Part shown: positions 40,486 through 48,568 of the stretch, in pieces
How positions within the stretch are numbered: the stretch's first letter is position 1
Layout: each line of letters starts with the position of its first letter
NCBI RefSeq assembly: GCF_021272205.1
Contig: NZ_JAJSDX010000005.1
Coordinates: 124,001 to 188,000, forward strand
From: Pantoea sp. Mb-10
GTDB lineage: Bacteria > Pseudomonadota > Gammaproteobacteria > Enterobacterales > Enterobacteriaceae
Length of the DNA stretch: 64,000 nt
Direction: 5' to 3'
Position numbers and translations under genes: made by a program
The notes under the pieces: generated by a model
What the model saw: the letters and a program-made list of their open reading frames with translations, nothing else
What the model was told of the DNA's origin: nothing
The model's database searches: none

Positions 40486-42006
40486 ATGAGCAGTTCTGAA
40501 CACACGACGCTGTTAACACTTGACGGCATCAGTAAAGGATTTCCCGGCGTCAAAGCGCTGGATAACGTCTCTTTTAGCATCCGCAAGGGTGAGATCATGG
40601 CGTTGTTGGGTGAAAACGGTGCGGGCAAGTCAACCTTGATTAAAGTGCTGACGGGCGTATATGCGCGCGACGCCGGCACCATCACCCTGAACGGCACCGC
40701 TATTTCGCCGCACAGCACTGCAGACGCACAGCGCCTCGGCATCGGTACCGTTTATCAGGAAGTCAACATGCTGCCGAATATGTCGGTGGCTGATAACCTC
40801 TACATTGGGCGTGAGCCGCGCCGCTTTGGTCTGATTGACCGCAAGCGCATGGTGCGCGACGCGGATGCGCTGATGCGCAACGCCGGTTTCGCGCTCGACG
40901 TCACGCGTCCGCTCGGCCACTTCTCGGTAGCGATGCAGCAAATCATCGCCATCTGTCGCGCGGTGGATCTCTCCGCGCAAGTGCTGATCCTCGATGAACC
41001 CACCGCCAGTCTGGACGCCAGCGAAGTTGAGATGCTGTTTACCCTGATGGACCAGCTGCGCGCCAAAGGCATGAGTCTGATTTTTGTCACCCATTTTCTC
41101 GATCAGGTGTATCGCATCACCGATCGCATCACGGTGTTACGCAACGGACAATTTATCGCCACGCGCGACACCGCCGCGCTGCCGCAGCTCGATCTGATCA
41201 AACTGATGCTGGGACGCGAGCTACTGGAAACGGCGCTCCAGCGCCAGGGAAGTACGCTGCGCAGCAATCAGCCGGTGGTGTCGTTTACCGACTACGGCAA
41301 GAAAGGCACCATTGAACCGTTCAACCTGAGCGTGCGCCCCGGCGAAGTGGTGGGGCTGGCGGGGCTGTTAGGCTCCGGCCGCACCGAGACGGCGGAAGTA
41401 CTGTTTGGTATTCGCCGTGCCGATCGCGGTACGGCCACCATCAAAGGAAAAGTGCAGCAGATTCGCACCCCGGCGCAGGCGTCACGCTTAGGCATGGGCT
41501 TTTGCCCGGAAGATCGTAAAACCGACGGCATTATTGGCGCGGCCTCGGTGCGGGAGAACATTATCCTGGCCCTGCAGGCGCAGCGCGGCTGGCTGCGGCC
41601 GATCAAACGCCGTGAACAGCAGGCGATTGCCGAGCGCTTTATCAAAAGCCTGGGCATTCGCACGCCGCATGCCGACCAGCCGGTTGAACTCCTCTCCGGC
41701 GGCAATCAGCAAAAGGTGCTGCTGTCGCGCTGGCTGGTGACCAAACCGCAGTTTTTGATTTTGGATGAACCCACGCGCGGCATTGATGTGGGCGCGCACG
41801 CGGAAATTATCCGCCTGATCGAGTCTCTGTGCGCTGACGGCCTGGCGCTGCTGGTGATCTCCTCGGAACTCGAAGAGCTGGTGGGCTATGCCGACCGCGT
41901 AGTGATCATGCGCGATCTCAAGCAGGTCGCCGAGATCCCCCTGGAGCAGCTGTCGGTGGCATCTATTGTGAATGCCATTGCCGATGGAGGAACACAACAT
42001 GCTTGA
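40486..42006 (+). CDS. ytfR: Galactofuranose ABC transporter ATPase YtfR
   Basis: A double-cassette sugar ABC ATPase of 506 aa (E. coli 500). The first Walker A is GENGAGKST (42-50); the second cassette has GLLGSGRTETAEVL, a typical degenerate form. The C-terminal cassette has an intact LSGGNQQKVLLSRWL signature and Walker B FLILDEPTRGIDVG. The first cassette signature (FSVAMQQIIAICRAV) is atypical, as in E. coli YtfR. The stop overlaps ytfT. Confidence 0.96.
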   Translation: MSSSEHTTLLTLDGISKGFPGVKALDNVSFSIRKGEIMALLGENGAGKSTLIKVLTGVYARDAGTITLNGTAISPHSTADAQRLGIGTVYQEVNMLPNMSVADNLYIGREPRRFGLIDRKRMVRDADALMRNAGFALDVTRPLGHFSVAMQQIIAICRAVDLSAQVLILDEPTASLDASEVEMLFTLMDQLRAKGMSLIFVTHFLDQVYRITDRITVLRNGQFIATRDTAALPQLDLIKLMLGRELLETALQRQGSTLRSNQPVVSFTDYGKKGTIEPFNLSVRPGEVVGLAGLLGSGRTETAEVLFGIRRADRGTATIKGKVQQIRTPAQASRLGMGFCPEDRKTDGIIGAASVRENIILALQAQRGWLRPIKRREQQAIAERFIKSLGIRTPHADQPVELLSGGNQQKVLLSRWLVTKPQFLILDEPTRGIDVGAHAEIIRLIESLCADGLALLVISSELEELVGYADRVVIMRDLKQVAEIPLEQLSVASIVNAIADGGTQHA

Positions 42007-43015
42007 ATCGCCTATGACACAGCCAAAAACGCAGCGGCCCAAGCGCAAAATGCCGCAGGGGATGCCGCAGCTGGTGGCGCTGATTCTGGTGCTGCTGATC
42101 GACAGCGTGGTGGCGAATAACTTTTTTGCCATTCACGTGCAGGACGGACGCCTGTTTGGCAGCCCCATTGACATTCTTAACCGCGCTGCGCCGGTGGCGC
42201 TGTTGGCCATTGGCATGACGCTGGTGATCGCCACCGGCGGGATCGACCTGTCGGTCGGCGCGGTGATGGCGATAGCCGGTGCCACCGCCGCCACGCTGAC
42301 GGTATCCGGACACAGTCTGGGCGTGATTATTCTCGCCACGCTGGGCACCGGTCTGGCGTGCGGGTTGTGGAACGGCGTATTGGTGGCGCTGTTAAAAATT
42401 CAGCCCTTTGTGGCCACGCTGATTCTCATGGTGGCGGGCCGCGGCGTGGCGCAGCTGATCACCCAAGGGCAAATCGTGACGTTTAACAGCGATAGCCTGT
42501 CATGGTTTGGCAGCGGCGCGCTGTGGCTGCTGCCGGTGCCGGTGTGGATCACGCTGCTGGTGGCGCTGCTGGTCTGGCTGTTGGCACGCAAAACCGCATT
42601 AGGGCTGTTTATTGAGGCGGTGGGGATCAACCTGCGCGCGGCGCGCAACGCAGGCGTCAATGGCTGGCTGGTGGTGATGTCCACTTACCTGATCAGCGGC
42701 CTCTGCGCCGCCGTGGCGGGATTGATCGTGGCGGCGGATATTCGCGGCGCCGATGCCAACAACGCCGGATTATGGCTGGAGCTGGACGCCATTCTGGCAG
42801 TGGTTATCGGCGGGGCTTCGCTGATGGGTGGGCGGTTTAACATCGTGCTGTCGCTGGTGGGCGCGCTGATCATTCAGGCCATGAATACCGGCATCTTGCT
42901 CTCTGGCTTCCCGCCCGAATTAAACCAGGTTGTGAAAGCGGTGGTGGTGATGTGCGTGCTGCTGCTGCAGTCACCGCGTTTCATTGCCATCCTGAAAGGG
43001 AGACGTCCGAAATGA
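41999..43015 (+). CDS. ytfT: Galactofuranose ABC transporter permease YtfT
   Basis: A RbsC-type inner-membrane permease of 338 aa. The ATG at 41999 follows GATGGAGG and overlaps ytfR by eight bases; the later Met at codon 6 is an alternative. The permease signature AIGMTLVIATGGIDLSVGAVMAIAG and about ten helices are clear. Sequence agreement with E. coli YtfT is high from GMPQLVAL onward. Confidence 0.96.
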   Translation: MLESPMTQPKTQRPKRKMPQGMPQLVALILVLLIDSVVANNFFAIHVQDGRLFGSPIDILNRAAPVALLAIGMTLVIATGGIDLSVGAVMAIAGATAATLTVSGHSLGVIILATLGTGLACGLWNGVLVALLKIQPFVATLILMVAGRGVAQLITQGQIVTFNSDSLSWFGSGALWLLPVPVWITLLVALLVWLLARKTALGLFIEAVGINLRAARNAGVNGWLVVMSTYLISGLCAAVAGLIVAADIRGADANNAGLWLELDAILAVVIGGASLMGGRFNIVLSLVGALIIQAMNTGILLSGFPPELNQVVKAVVVMCVLLLQSPRFIAILKGRRPK

Positions 43016-43995
43016 TCAAGCGCCATTTGCCGTTAATGATCACGCTGCTGGTGTTTGCGGCAGGGTATCTATTCTGTTTAAGTCAGTTTCCTGGCTTCGC
43101 CTCCACGCGGGTTATCTGCAATATTCTTACCGATAATGCTTTTCTCGGTATCATCGCCGTGGGCATGACCTTTGTGATTTTGTCCGGTGGTATCGATCTT
43201 TCCGTGGGCGCGGTCATTGCGTTTAGCGGCGTGTTTCTGGCGCGCGTCATCGGTGATTATCACGTTGATCCGCTGGTGGCCTTTGCACTGGTACTGGCGA
43301 TGGGCGCGCTGTTTGGTGCCATGATGGGTTGGCTGATTGATGCACTGAAAATTCCCGCGTTTATTATTACGCTGGCGGGCATGTTTTTTCTGCGCGGCTG
43401 TAGCTATCTGGTCTCGGAAAACTCCATCCCCATTGACCATCCGCTGTATACCACGCTCTCCAGTTTGGCCTGGAAAGTGCCGGGCGGAGGGCGGCTGAGT
43501 TTGCTGGCCGTGATTATGCTGGTGGTGGTGATTGGCGGCATTTTGCTGGCGCACCGTACGCGCTTTGGTAATCAGGTCTATGCCATCGGCGGCAACCTGA
43601 CCTCGGCGCAATTAATGGGGGTCTCCACCCGCGCGACCACGGTCAAAATTTATATGCTTTCCACCACGCTGGCGACGCTGGCGGGCATTGTGTTCTCGAT
43701 TTATACCTCAGCGGGCTACGCCCTCGCTGGACTGGGGGTTGAGCTGGATGCGATTGCCTCGGTGGTGATTGGCGGCACGTTGCTGTCCGGCGGCGTCGGC
43801 ACGGTACTGGGCACGCTGTTTGGCGTACTGATTCAGGGGCTGATCCAGACCTGGATCAACTTCGATGGCACCCTGAGCTCGTGGTGGACCAAGATTGCCA
43901 TCGGCATTTTGCTGTTTGCGTTCATCGCGCTTCAGCGCATGCTCACCGTGATGTGGGACCGCCAGCAGAATGCGCCGGTGAAGCGCTTAACCTGA
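43012..43995 (+). CDS. yjfF: Galactofuranose ABC transporter permease YjfF
   Basis: The second permease, 327 aa (E. coli 331). Start and ytfT stop overlap as ATGA. It contains AVGMTFVILSGGIDLSVGAVIAFSG and forms the heterodimeric channel with YtfT. A terminator follows. Confidence 0.96.
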   Translation: MIKRHLPLMITLLVFAAGYLFCLSQFPGFASTRVICNILTDNAFLGIIAVGMTFVILSGGIDLSVGAVIAFSGVFLARVIGDYHVDPLVAFALVLAMGALFGAMMGWLIDALKIPAFIITLAGMFFLRGCSYLVSENSIPIDHPLYTTLSSLAWKVPGGGRLSLLAVIMLVVVIGGILLAHRTRFGNQVYAIGGNLTSAQLMGVSTRATTVKIYMLSTTLATLAGIVFSIYTSAGYALAGLGVELDAIASVVIGGTLLSGGVGTVLGTLFGVLIQGLIQTWINFDGTLSSWWTKIAIGILLFAFIALQRMLTVMWDRQQNAPVKRLT

Positions 43996-44020
43996 CGCGG
44001 CGTCTGCGCCGTGGATAAAA

Positions 44021-44046
44021 GGCTATCTTGCGATAGCCTTTTTTTT
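44021..44046 (+). terminator. ytfQRT-yjfF terminator
   Basis: GGCTATC-ttgc-GATAGCC stem followed by eight T, 26 bp beyond the yjfF stop. Confidence 0.92.
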
Positions 44047-44162
44047 GCATGGGTCACAACGCGCCGCAGGTCAAAACGCACCGCGCTGTCATTTTTTTTC
44101 CATCTCTCGCTGGCACGCTGCAATCGCACATCTTCATTCTTAAGCCAAACGCGAGGTGAATC

Positions 44163-44933
44163 ATGGCAACACGACGCATGCTGTTAAAAGGCTCGCTCTT
44201 AACGCTGGGTATGGCGGCGCTGCGCACTGCGGCGGCCGAGCATCTGCCCCATGACGTGGGGCGTAAGTTCGACGCGGAAGGGGGCGTGCTGCCTTTTGCG
44301 GGTAATACGGTCATTTGTCATCTTCCGCAGCAGGGAGAGGGATCGCACCTCTTTGATGCGTTACTGGATGTCTACCGTGAACTGCCCCGGCAGAGTTGGG
44401 CACGCTGCATCACGGCGCTGCCGCCCTCCAGTTATCACATGACCATTTTTGGCTGCGCCGACGATCGCGATCGCCATTATCCGCTGTGGCCTGCCGGGTT
44501 GCCGCTGGATATGCCGATGGCGCAGTGCAGTGAGATACTGGCGCAGCGCCTGCAGCAATTTCGGCTGGGTGAGGATGCCGCGCCGTATCGTTTGCGCGTG
44601 AATCCTGCCGCCCCGGCCGCCACGGAAACGCCGCTGACGCTTCGCCTGATAGCGGCCGATGCCGCGACGGAAACGCGTCTACGCCGCCTGCGCGATCGCT
44701 TAGCTGACGTCACAGGCATCCGCGATCCCGACCACGACCACTATCAATTTCATATTACCTTAGGCTACCAAATCGCGCCGCTTACCGACGCGCAGGACAG
44801 CGCCTGGCGCGACGCGCTGGCGCACTGGAAAACCCAGGTCGTGCAGCGCGTCCCGGTGTTCACGTTGGGGAATCCGGAGTTTTGCGTTATGAAGGACATG
44901 TTTGCGTTCAAGCGGCAGTTTTACCTCACTTGA
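44163..44933 (+). CDS. Tat-exported 2H phosphoesterase-like protein (DUF1868)
   Basis: A 256-aa protein with two HxT motifs, H92-M-T94 (SYHMTIFG) and H197-I-T199 (QFHITLGY), spaced as in 2H phosphoesterases (2'-5' RNA ligase, cyclic phosphodiesterase fold). This arrangement recalls the DUF1868 family. The N-terminus ATRRMLLKGSLLTLGMAAL matches the twin-arginine motif (S/T)RRxFLK with a hydrophobic core and AAA cleavage site, so folded export to the periplasm is expected. The substrate is unknown. It stands alone between yjfF and the AraC gene. Confidence 0.75.
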   Translation: MATRRMLLKGSLLTLGMAALRTAAAEHLPHDVGRKFDAEGGVLPFAGNTVICHLPQQGEGSHLFDALLDVYRELPRQSWARCITALPPSSYHMTIFGCADDRDRHYPLWPAGLPLDMPMAQCSEILAQRLQQFRLGEDAAPYRLRVNPAAPAATETPLTLRLIAADAATETRLRRLRDRLADVTGIRDPDHDHYQFHITLGYQIAPLTDAQDSAWRDALAHWKTQVVQRVPVFTLGNPEFCVMKDMFAFKRQFYLT

Positions 44934-45084
44934 TAGGTGGCCCACGAGGCAAAGGCAGGGGCAACACCCACCCGTGAGGAGGGAAAACGCGCCTGGACAT
45001 TGCAGCAATGTTGTCATGCGAGCACGATCCTTTTACCTTATTTTAAGGGGCGCTGTTAACACGTTACGCGCTTATTGACCTCAC

Positions 45085-45108
45085 CGCGTCGTTCCCGGCA
45101 ACGACGCG
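45085..45108. promoter_or_regulatory. Inverted repeat before the AraC-type regulator
   Basis: CGCGTCGTT-cccggc-AACGACGCG has perfect 9-bp arms and sits 40 bp upstream of the regulator start. It could be an operator for autoregulation or an mRNA leader hairpin. It lacks a T-run. Confidence 0.45.
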
Positions 45109-45148
45109 AACAACACGATCGAACGGTTAACAGGAGAAGCACGCCCGC

Positions 45149-45910
45149 ATGACGCACCAGCGCGATTTTGATTTTACGCTCCGTCCGATCATCCCTTATG
45201 CCCATGACTATCAGCACGGCGACAGCGAAGCGTGGCACGTGCATCACTGCGCGCAGCTGATTCACACGTTGAGCGGCGTGATTCGCGTTGATGTGCGCGA
45301 AGGATGCTGGGTGGTGCCGCCGTCGCGCGGGGTATGGATCCCGGCCAATACGCCGCACGCGTTAGACATCACGGGCGCAGTGCAGGCCCGCGTGCTGTTT
45401 ATTGATCCGCTGGCGCGCGCCGATTTGCCCGCCACCTGTCAAGTGGTGGGCGTAAGCGGGCTGCTGCGCGAGCTGATCCTCAGCGCGCTGACGCTCTCTG
45501 CTGACGACTGCTCGGGCAGTCGGGATGGGCGAATTTATGGCTTAATCCTGGATGAAATACGCTTGATAGATACGCTGCCTTTTCATCTGCCAGAGCCCAC
45601 CAGCGCCCGCCTGAAGCAGCTGAGTGAGGCGGTGCGCGCGGCACCCCATCAGACATGGTCGATCGCCGAGGCCGCCTGCACCCTTGGCGCCAGCGGCCGC
45701 ACGCTGAACCGCCATTTTTATCAGCAGACCGGCATGCACTTCAGCGAATGGGTACGGCGCGCACGCCTGCTGCACGCCCTGATGCGTTTGGCGCAGGGCG
45801 AGGCTGTCACGCGCGTGGCGCTGGATCTCGGCTATGCCACACCCGGCGCATTTAGCGTGATGTTTCGCCGCGTGATGGACGTTACGCCAAGCGACTATTT
45901 TCGTCGCTGA
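45149..45910 (+). CDS. AraC-family transcriptional regulator
   Basis: A 253-aa regulator with an N-terminal cupin-like sensing domain (HVHHCAQLIHTLSGVIRV, VVPPSRGVWIPANTPH) and two C-terminal helix-turn-helices (about 160-253, ending VALDLGYATPGAFSVMFRRVMDVTPSDYF). The layout resembles NimR/YdeC-type regulators that control an adjacent exporter, but no exporter is adjacent here. The 3' end overlaps that of the convergent leuA-like gene by 29 bp. Its target is not evident. Confidence 0.88.
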   Translation: MTHQRDFDFTLRPIIPYAHDYQHGDSEAWHVHHCAQLIHTLSGVIRVDVREGCWVVPPSRGVWIPANTPHALDITGAVQARVLFIDPLARADLPATCQVVGVSGLLRELILSALTLSADDCSGSRDGRIYGLILDEIRLIDTLPFHLPEPTSARLKQLSEAVRAAPHQTWSIAEAACTLGASGRTLNRHFYQQTGMHFSEWVRRARLLHALMRLAQGEAVTRVALDLGYATPGAFSVMFRRVMDVTPSDYFRR

Positions 45911-47570
45911 GCAGATTGCCAAGCGCATTCAGCAGCGCCTGCAGCGAGGCGCGGGTGATATCACTATCAATGCTGACGCCCCACGCGCTGGCACCGCCGC
46001 GGCGCTGACAGCACAGATAGGCGACGGAGCGGCTGTCGCTGCGTTTTCCCAAGATGTGCTCTTCGTAGCAGACAATTTCCACCTCAACCTTAAAATGCCG
46101 ACACAGGGCGGTCACGGCCGCAGAGAGCACCCCAGCGCCTTCACCTTGCAGGGGCAGCCGTTTTGATTGGTGCTGCACTTCAGCGGTAAGCACGGTGCGC
46201 TGCGTTGACGGGCCGTGGCTGGCGTAATCGATTAACTGCAGCGGCGGGGCGTCGATCAGCCCATATGCCCGGCGAAAAAGCGTCCAGACCGCCTCCTGCG
46301 TCATCTCCCGCTCATCGCGCTCGGCTTCACGCTGCACGCGCAGGCTGAAATCCTGCTGCAGTGGGCGGGGCAGGTGCAGATTGTGGTTTTGTTCCAGATA
46401 CCACGCGGCACCGCTCTTGCCAGATTGGCTATTCACGCGGATCACGGCGGCGTAGCTGCAGCCAATGTCGGCGGGATCCAGCGGCAGATAAGGCACGTGC
46501 CACGGGCCTTTGGGGTCGCGCTCGCGGGCAGCGAAGCCTTTTTTGATCGCATCCTGATGGGAGCCTGAAAAGGCGGTAAACACCAGCTCACCCGCATAAG
46601 GATGGCGCGGCGCAACCGGCAGCTGATTGCAGGCCTCCACCACATCAATGACCTTCTTCATGTTGCTGAAGTCGAGGCCCGGCGGGATGCCTTGGGTATA
46701 CAGATTCAGCGCCAGCGTGATGAGATCGGCATTGCCGGTGCGTTCGCCGTTGCCAAACAGGCAGCCCTCCACGCGCTCAGCGCCCGCCAACAGCCCCAGT
46801 TCCGCGCTGGCAATGCCGGTGCCGCGATCGTTGTGAGTGTGTACGCTGATGCACACCTGCTCCCGGCGTGTAAAATGGCGACAAAAATACTCAATTTGGT
46901 CGGCGTACAGGTTAGGCGTGCTCACCTCTACCGTGGCAGGCAGGTTGATAATCATTGGGCGTTCGGCGCTCGGTTCCCAGACTTCGGCGACCGCTTCACA
47001 AATTTGCAGGGCAAAATCCGGCTCGGTAAAGCAAAAGGTTTCAGGGGAATATTGAAACGTCCAGAGCGTTTCTGGCGCGGCGGCACAGCGCTGTCGAATC
47101 TGTTGCGCCGCCGTCACCGCCAGCTGCACGATCTCGTCACGCGTCTGACGAAATACCACGTCGCGAAACAGTGGCGCCGTGGCGTTGTAGAGATGCAGAG
47201 TTGCCCGGCGTGCACCCTGCAGGGCGACAAAGGTGCGGTCAATCAGGTCGCGGCGTGCCTGCGTCAGCACCTGGAGCGTAACGTCAGCGGGCACCCGGTT
47301 TTCTTCAATCAGCGTGCGCACAAAATCGAACTCCGTTTGCGAGGCGGCAGGAAAGGCGACTTCAATTTCAGTAAACCCACAGCTCAGCAGTAGCTCCCAG
47401 AACATCAGCTTCTTGGCTTTGTCCATGGGCTCCGCCAGCGCCTGGTTGCCGTCGCGTAAATCCGTTGAAAGCCAGCGGGGCGCGCGGGTCAGCGCCGCGT
47501 TAGGCCACTGCCTCTCTGATAACATTATTGACGGATGCGGCTGATATTTGCGTGAGGGGTTGGTTAACAT
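45882..47570 (-). CDS. leuA: 2-isopropylmalate synthase, long (LeuA type 2) form
   Basis: It condenses acetyl-CoA with 2-oxoisovalerate in leucine synthesis. The ATG at 47570 follows AAGGAG and gives 562 aa of the type found in actinobacteria and fungi, not the usual ~520-aa enterobacterial LeuA. Motifs include STDLRDGNQAL, the metal-binding HTHNDRGTG, GNGERTGNADL and a C-terminal allosteric domain (about 440-562). No leuBCD follow, and the normal leu operon is presumably elsewhere, so it may be a second enzyme or act on other 2-oxoacids. Upstream lies a Zur-like box shared with zinT. A small frame (47564-47689) overlaps its start codon. Confidence 0.88.
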   Translation of the reverse strand: MLTNPSRKYQPHPSIMLSERQWPNAALTRAPRWLSTDLRDGNQALAEPMDKAKKLMFWELLLSCGFTEIEVAFPAASQTEFDFVRTLIEENRVPADVTLQVLTQARRDLIDRTFVALQGARRATLHLYNATAPLFRDVVFRQTRDEIVQLAVTAAQQIRQRCAAAPETLWTFQYSPETFCFTEPDFALQICEAVAEVWEPSAERPMIINLPATVEVSTPNLYADQIEYFCRHFTRREQVCISVHTHNDRGTGIASAELGLLAGAERVEGCLFGNGERTGNADLITLALNLYTQGIPPGLDFSNMKKVIDVVEACNQLPVAPRHPYAGELVFTAFSGSHQDAIKKGFAARERDPKGPWHVPYLPLDPADIGCSYAAVIRVNSQSGKSGAAWYLEQNHNLHLPRPLQQDFSLRVQREAERDEREMTQEAVWTLFRRAYGLIDAPPLQLIDYASHGPSTQRTVLTAEVQHQSKRLPLQGEGAGVLSAAVTALCRHFKVEVEIVCYEEHILGKRSDSRSVAYLCCQRRGGASAWGVSIDSDITRASLQALLNALGNLLSDENSRLA

Positions 47571-47738
47571 CGCATAGCTCCTTGTGAGTATCGGCGTCCA
47601 GTGTGCGTGCCGTGACGCCCAAAAACGCACCAGCAACTGACAATCGCATACCAGAAAGTGACATTTTTCAGCGCGACGGCTTTCATCATGCGCGGCAGGT
47701 AAAAGTGTGGCGAAGAAAGTCTGTCTGTAACCGTTTGT

Positions 47739-47762
47739 TGTGTTATGTTATAACATTCATAA
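47739..47762. promoter_or_regulatory. Zur-like box between leuA-like gene and zinT
   Basis: The perfect palindrome ATGTTATAACAT (47745-47756) with AT-rich flanks matches the core of the enterobacterial Zur box (ATRTTATAAYAT). It lies 29 bp upstream of zinT, a known Zur target, and about 175 bp upstream of the divergent leuA-like start. Confidence 0.7.
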
Positions 47763-47784
47763 AAACAGAGAGGGATTGGCACAG

Positions 47785-48426
47785 ATGAGATTGCAGTTCG
47801 GTATGGTATTTCTGGGAATGTTGGTCAGTCACGCGGTGTTTGCTCATGGCGATCACGCGCACGGTGCGCCGCTCAGCGCGAAAGAGATAAATGCGGCGAA
47901 AGGCGTCTTCAGCGACGGCGACGTAAAGGATCGTCCGCTGAGCGACTGGGATGGCGTGTGGCAATCGATTTATCCCTATGCCAAAGATGGCACGCTCGAT
48001 CCGGTATTCCGCAAAAAAGCCGAGGCAGATAAAAGCAAGACCTTCAGCGAGGTAAAAAAATATTATCTTACGGGTTATGCCAGTACCCTTTCAGAGATCG
48101 GCATTGAAAACGGCGTGATGGAGTTTACAGACAACGGTGTGACCCACGCATGTCGTTACGTTTACCAGGGCCACAAAATTCTGCATTACGTTTCGGGTAA
48201 AAAAGGGGTGCGTTATCTCTTTGCCTGCAGCGATCAAACCAGCGCCGCGCCGAAATTTGTGCAGTTCAGCGATCACATCATCGGTCCGAGGAAATCCGGA
48301 CATTTCCACATTTTCACCGGTAATGTCTCGCAGGCCGCGCTGTTTAACGAATTGGAAAACTGGCCAACCTTTTTCCCCTATCAGCTAAGTAAAGAAGCGA
48401 TTGTGGACGATCTGCTGCACCACTGA
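47785..48426 (+). CDS. zinT: Periplasmic zinc/cadmium-binding protein ZinT
   Basis: ZinT is a lipocalin-like periplasmic metallochaperone that helps ZnuABC collect zinc when it is scarce. The ATG at 47785 gives 213 aa (E. coli 216). The signal peptide ends near VFAHG and is followed by the His-rich HGDHAHGAP that starts the mature protein. Metal-site histidines appear in SGHFHIF, and the conserved WPTFFPYQLSKEAIVDDLLHH forms the C-terminus. A Zur-like box precedes it. Confidence 0.96.
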   Translation: MRLQFGMVFLGMLVSHAVFAHGDHAHGAPLSAKEINAAKGVFSDGDVKDRPLSDWDGVWQSIYPYAKDGTLDPVFRKKAEADKSKTFSEVKKYYLTGYASTLSEIGIENGVMEFTDNGVTHACRYVYQGHKILHYVSGKKGVRYLFACSDQTSAAPKFVQFSDHIIGPRKSGHFHIFTGNVSQAALFNELENWPTFFPYQLSKEAIVDDLLHH

Positions 48427-48434
48427 TTGCCGAT

Positions 48435-48459
48435 AACCGCCTCGCTCACCGAGGCGGTT
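48435..48459 (+). terminator. Hairpin after zinT
   Basis: AACCGCCTCG-ctcac-CGAGGCGGTT is a perfect 10-bp stem, 8 bp after the zinT stop. The T-run is missing, so strength as a terminator is uncertain. Confidence 0.55.
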
Positions 48460-48502
48460 GAAAGGATCCCGGCGCAGTGCGACACCGAGAAAACCGCACA
48501 GA

Positions 48503-48530
48503 TTATACATTTACAAATTTAAATGTATAA
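48503..48530. promoter_or_regulatory. Operator of the OYE-arsR unit
   Basis: TTATACATTTA-caaatt-TAAATGTATAA is a perfect inverted repeat with 11-bp arms about 40 bp upstream of the flavoenzyme gene, overlapping a likely -10 element. An ArsR-family repressor encoded in the same unit is the natural binder. Confidence 0.7.
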
Positions 48531-48568
48531 ATATAATGCGCGGACATTTTCAATACAGGAACAGGACT

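Noticed and set aside
39576..40742. 388-codon frame antisense to ytfQ
   Set aside because: It is a mirror of the strongly conserved ytfQ coding sequence, with no start signals.
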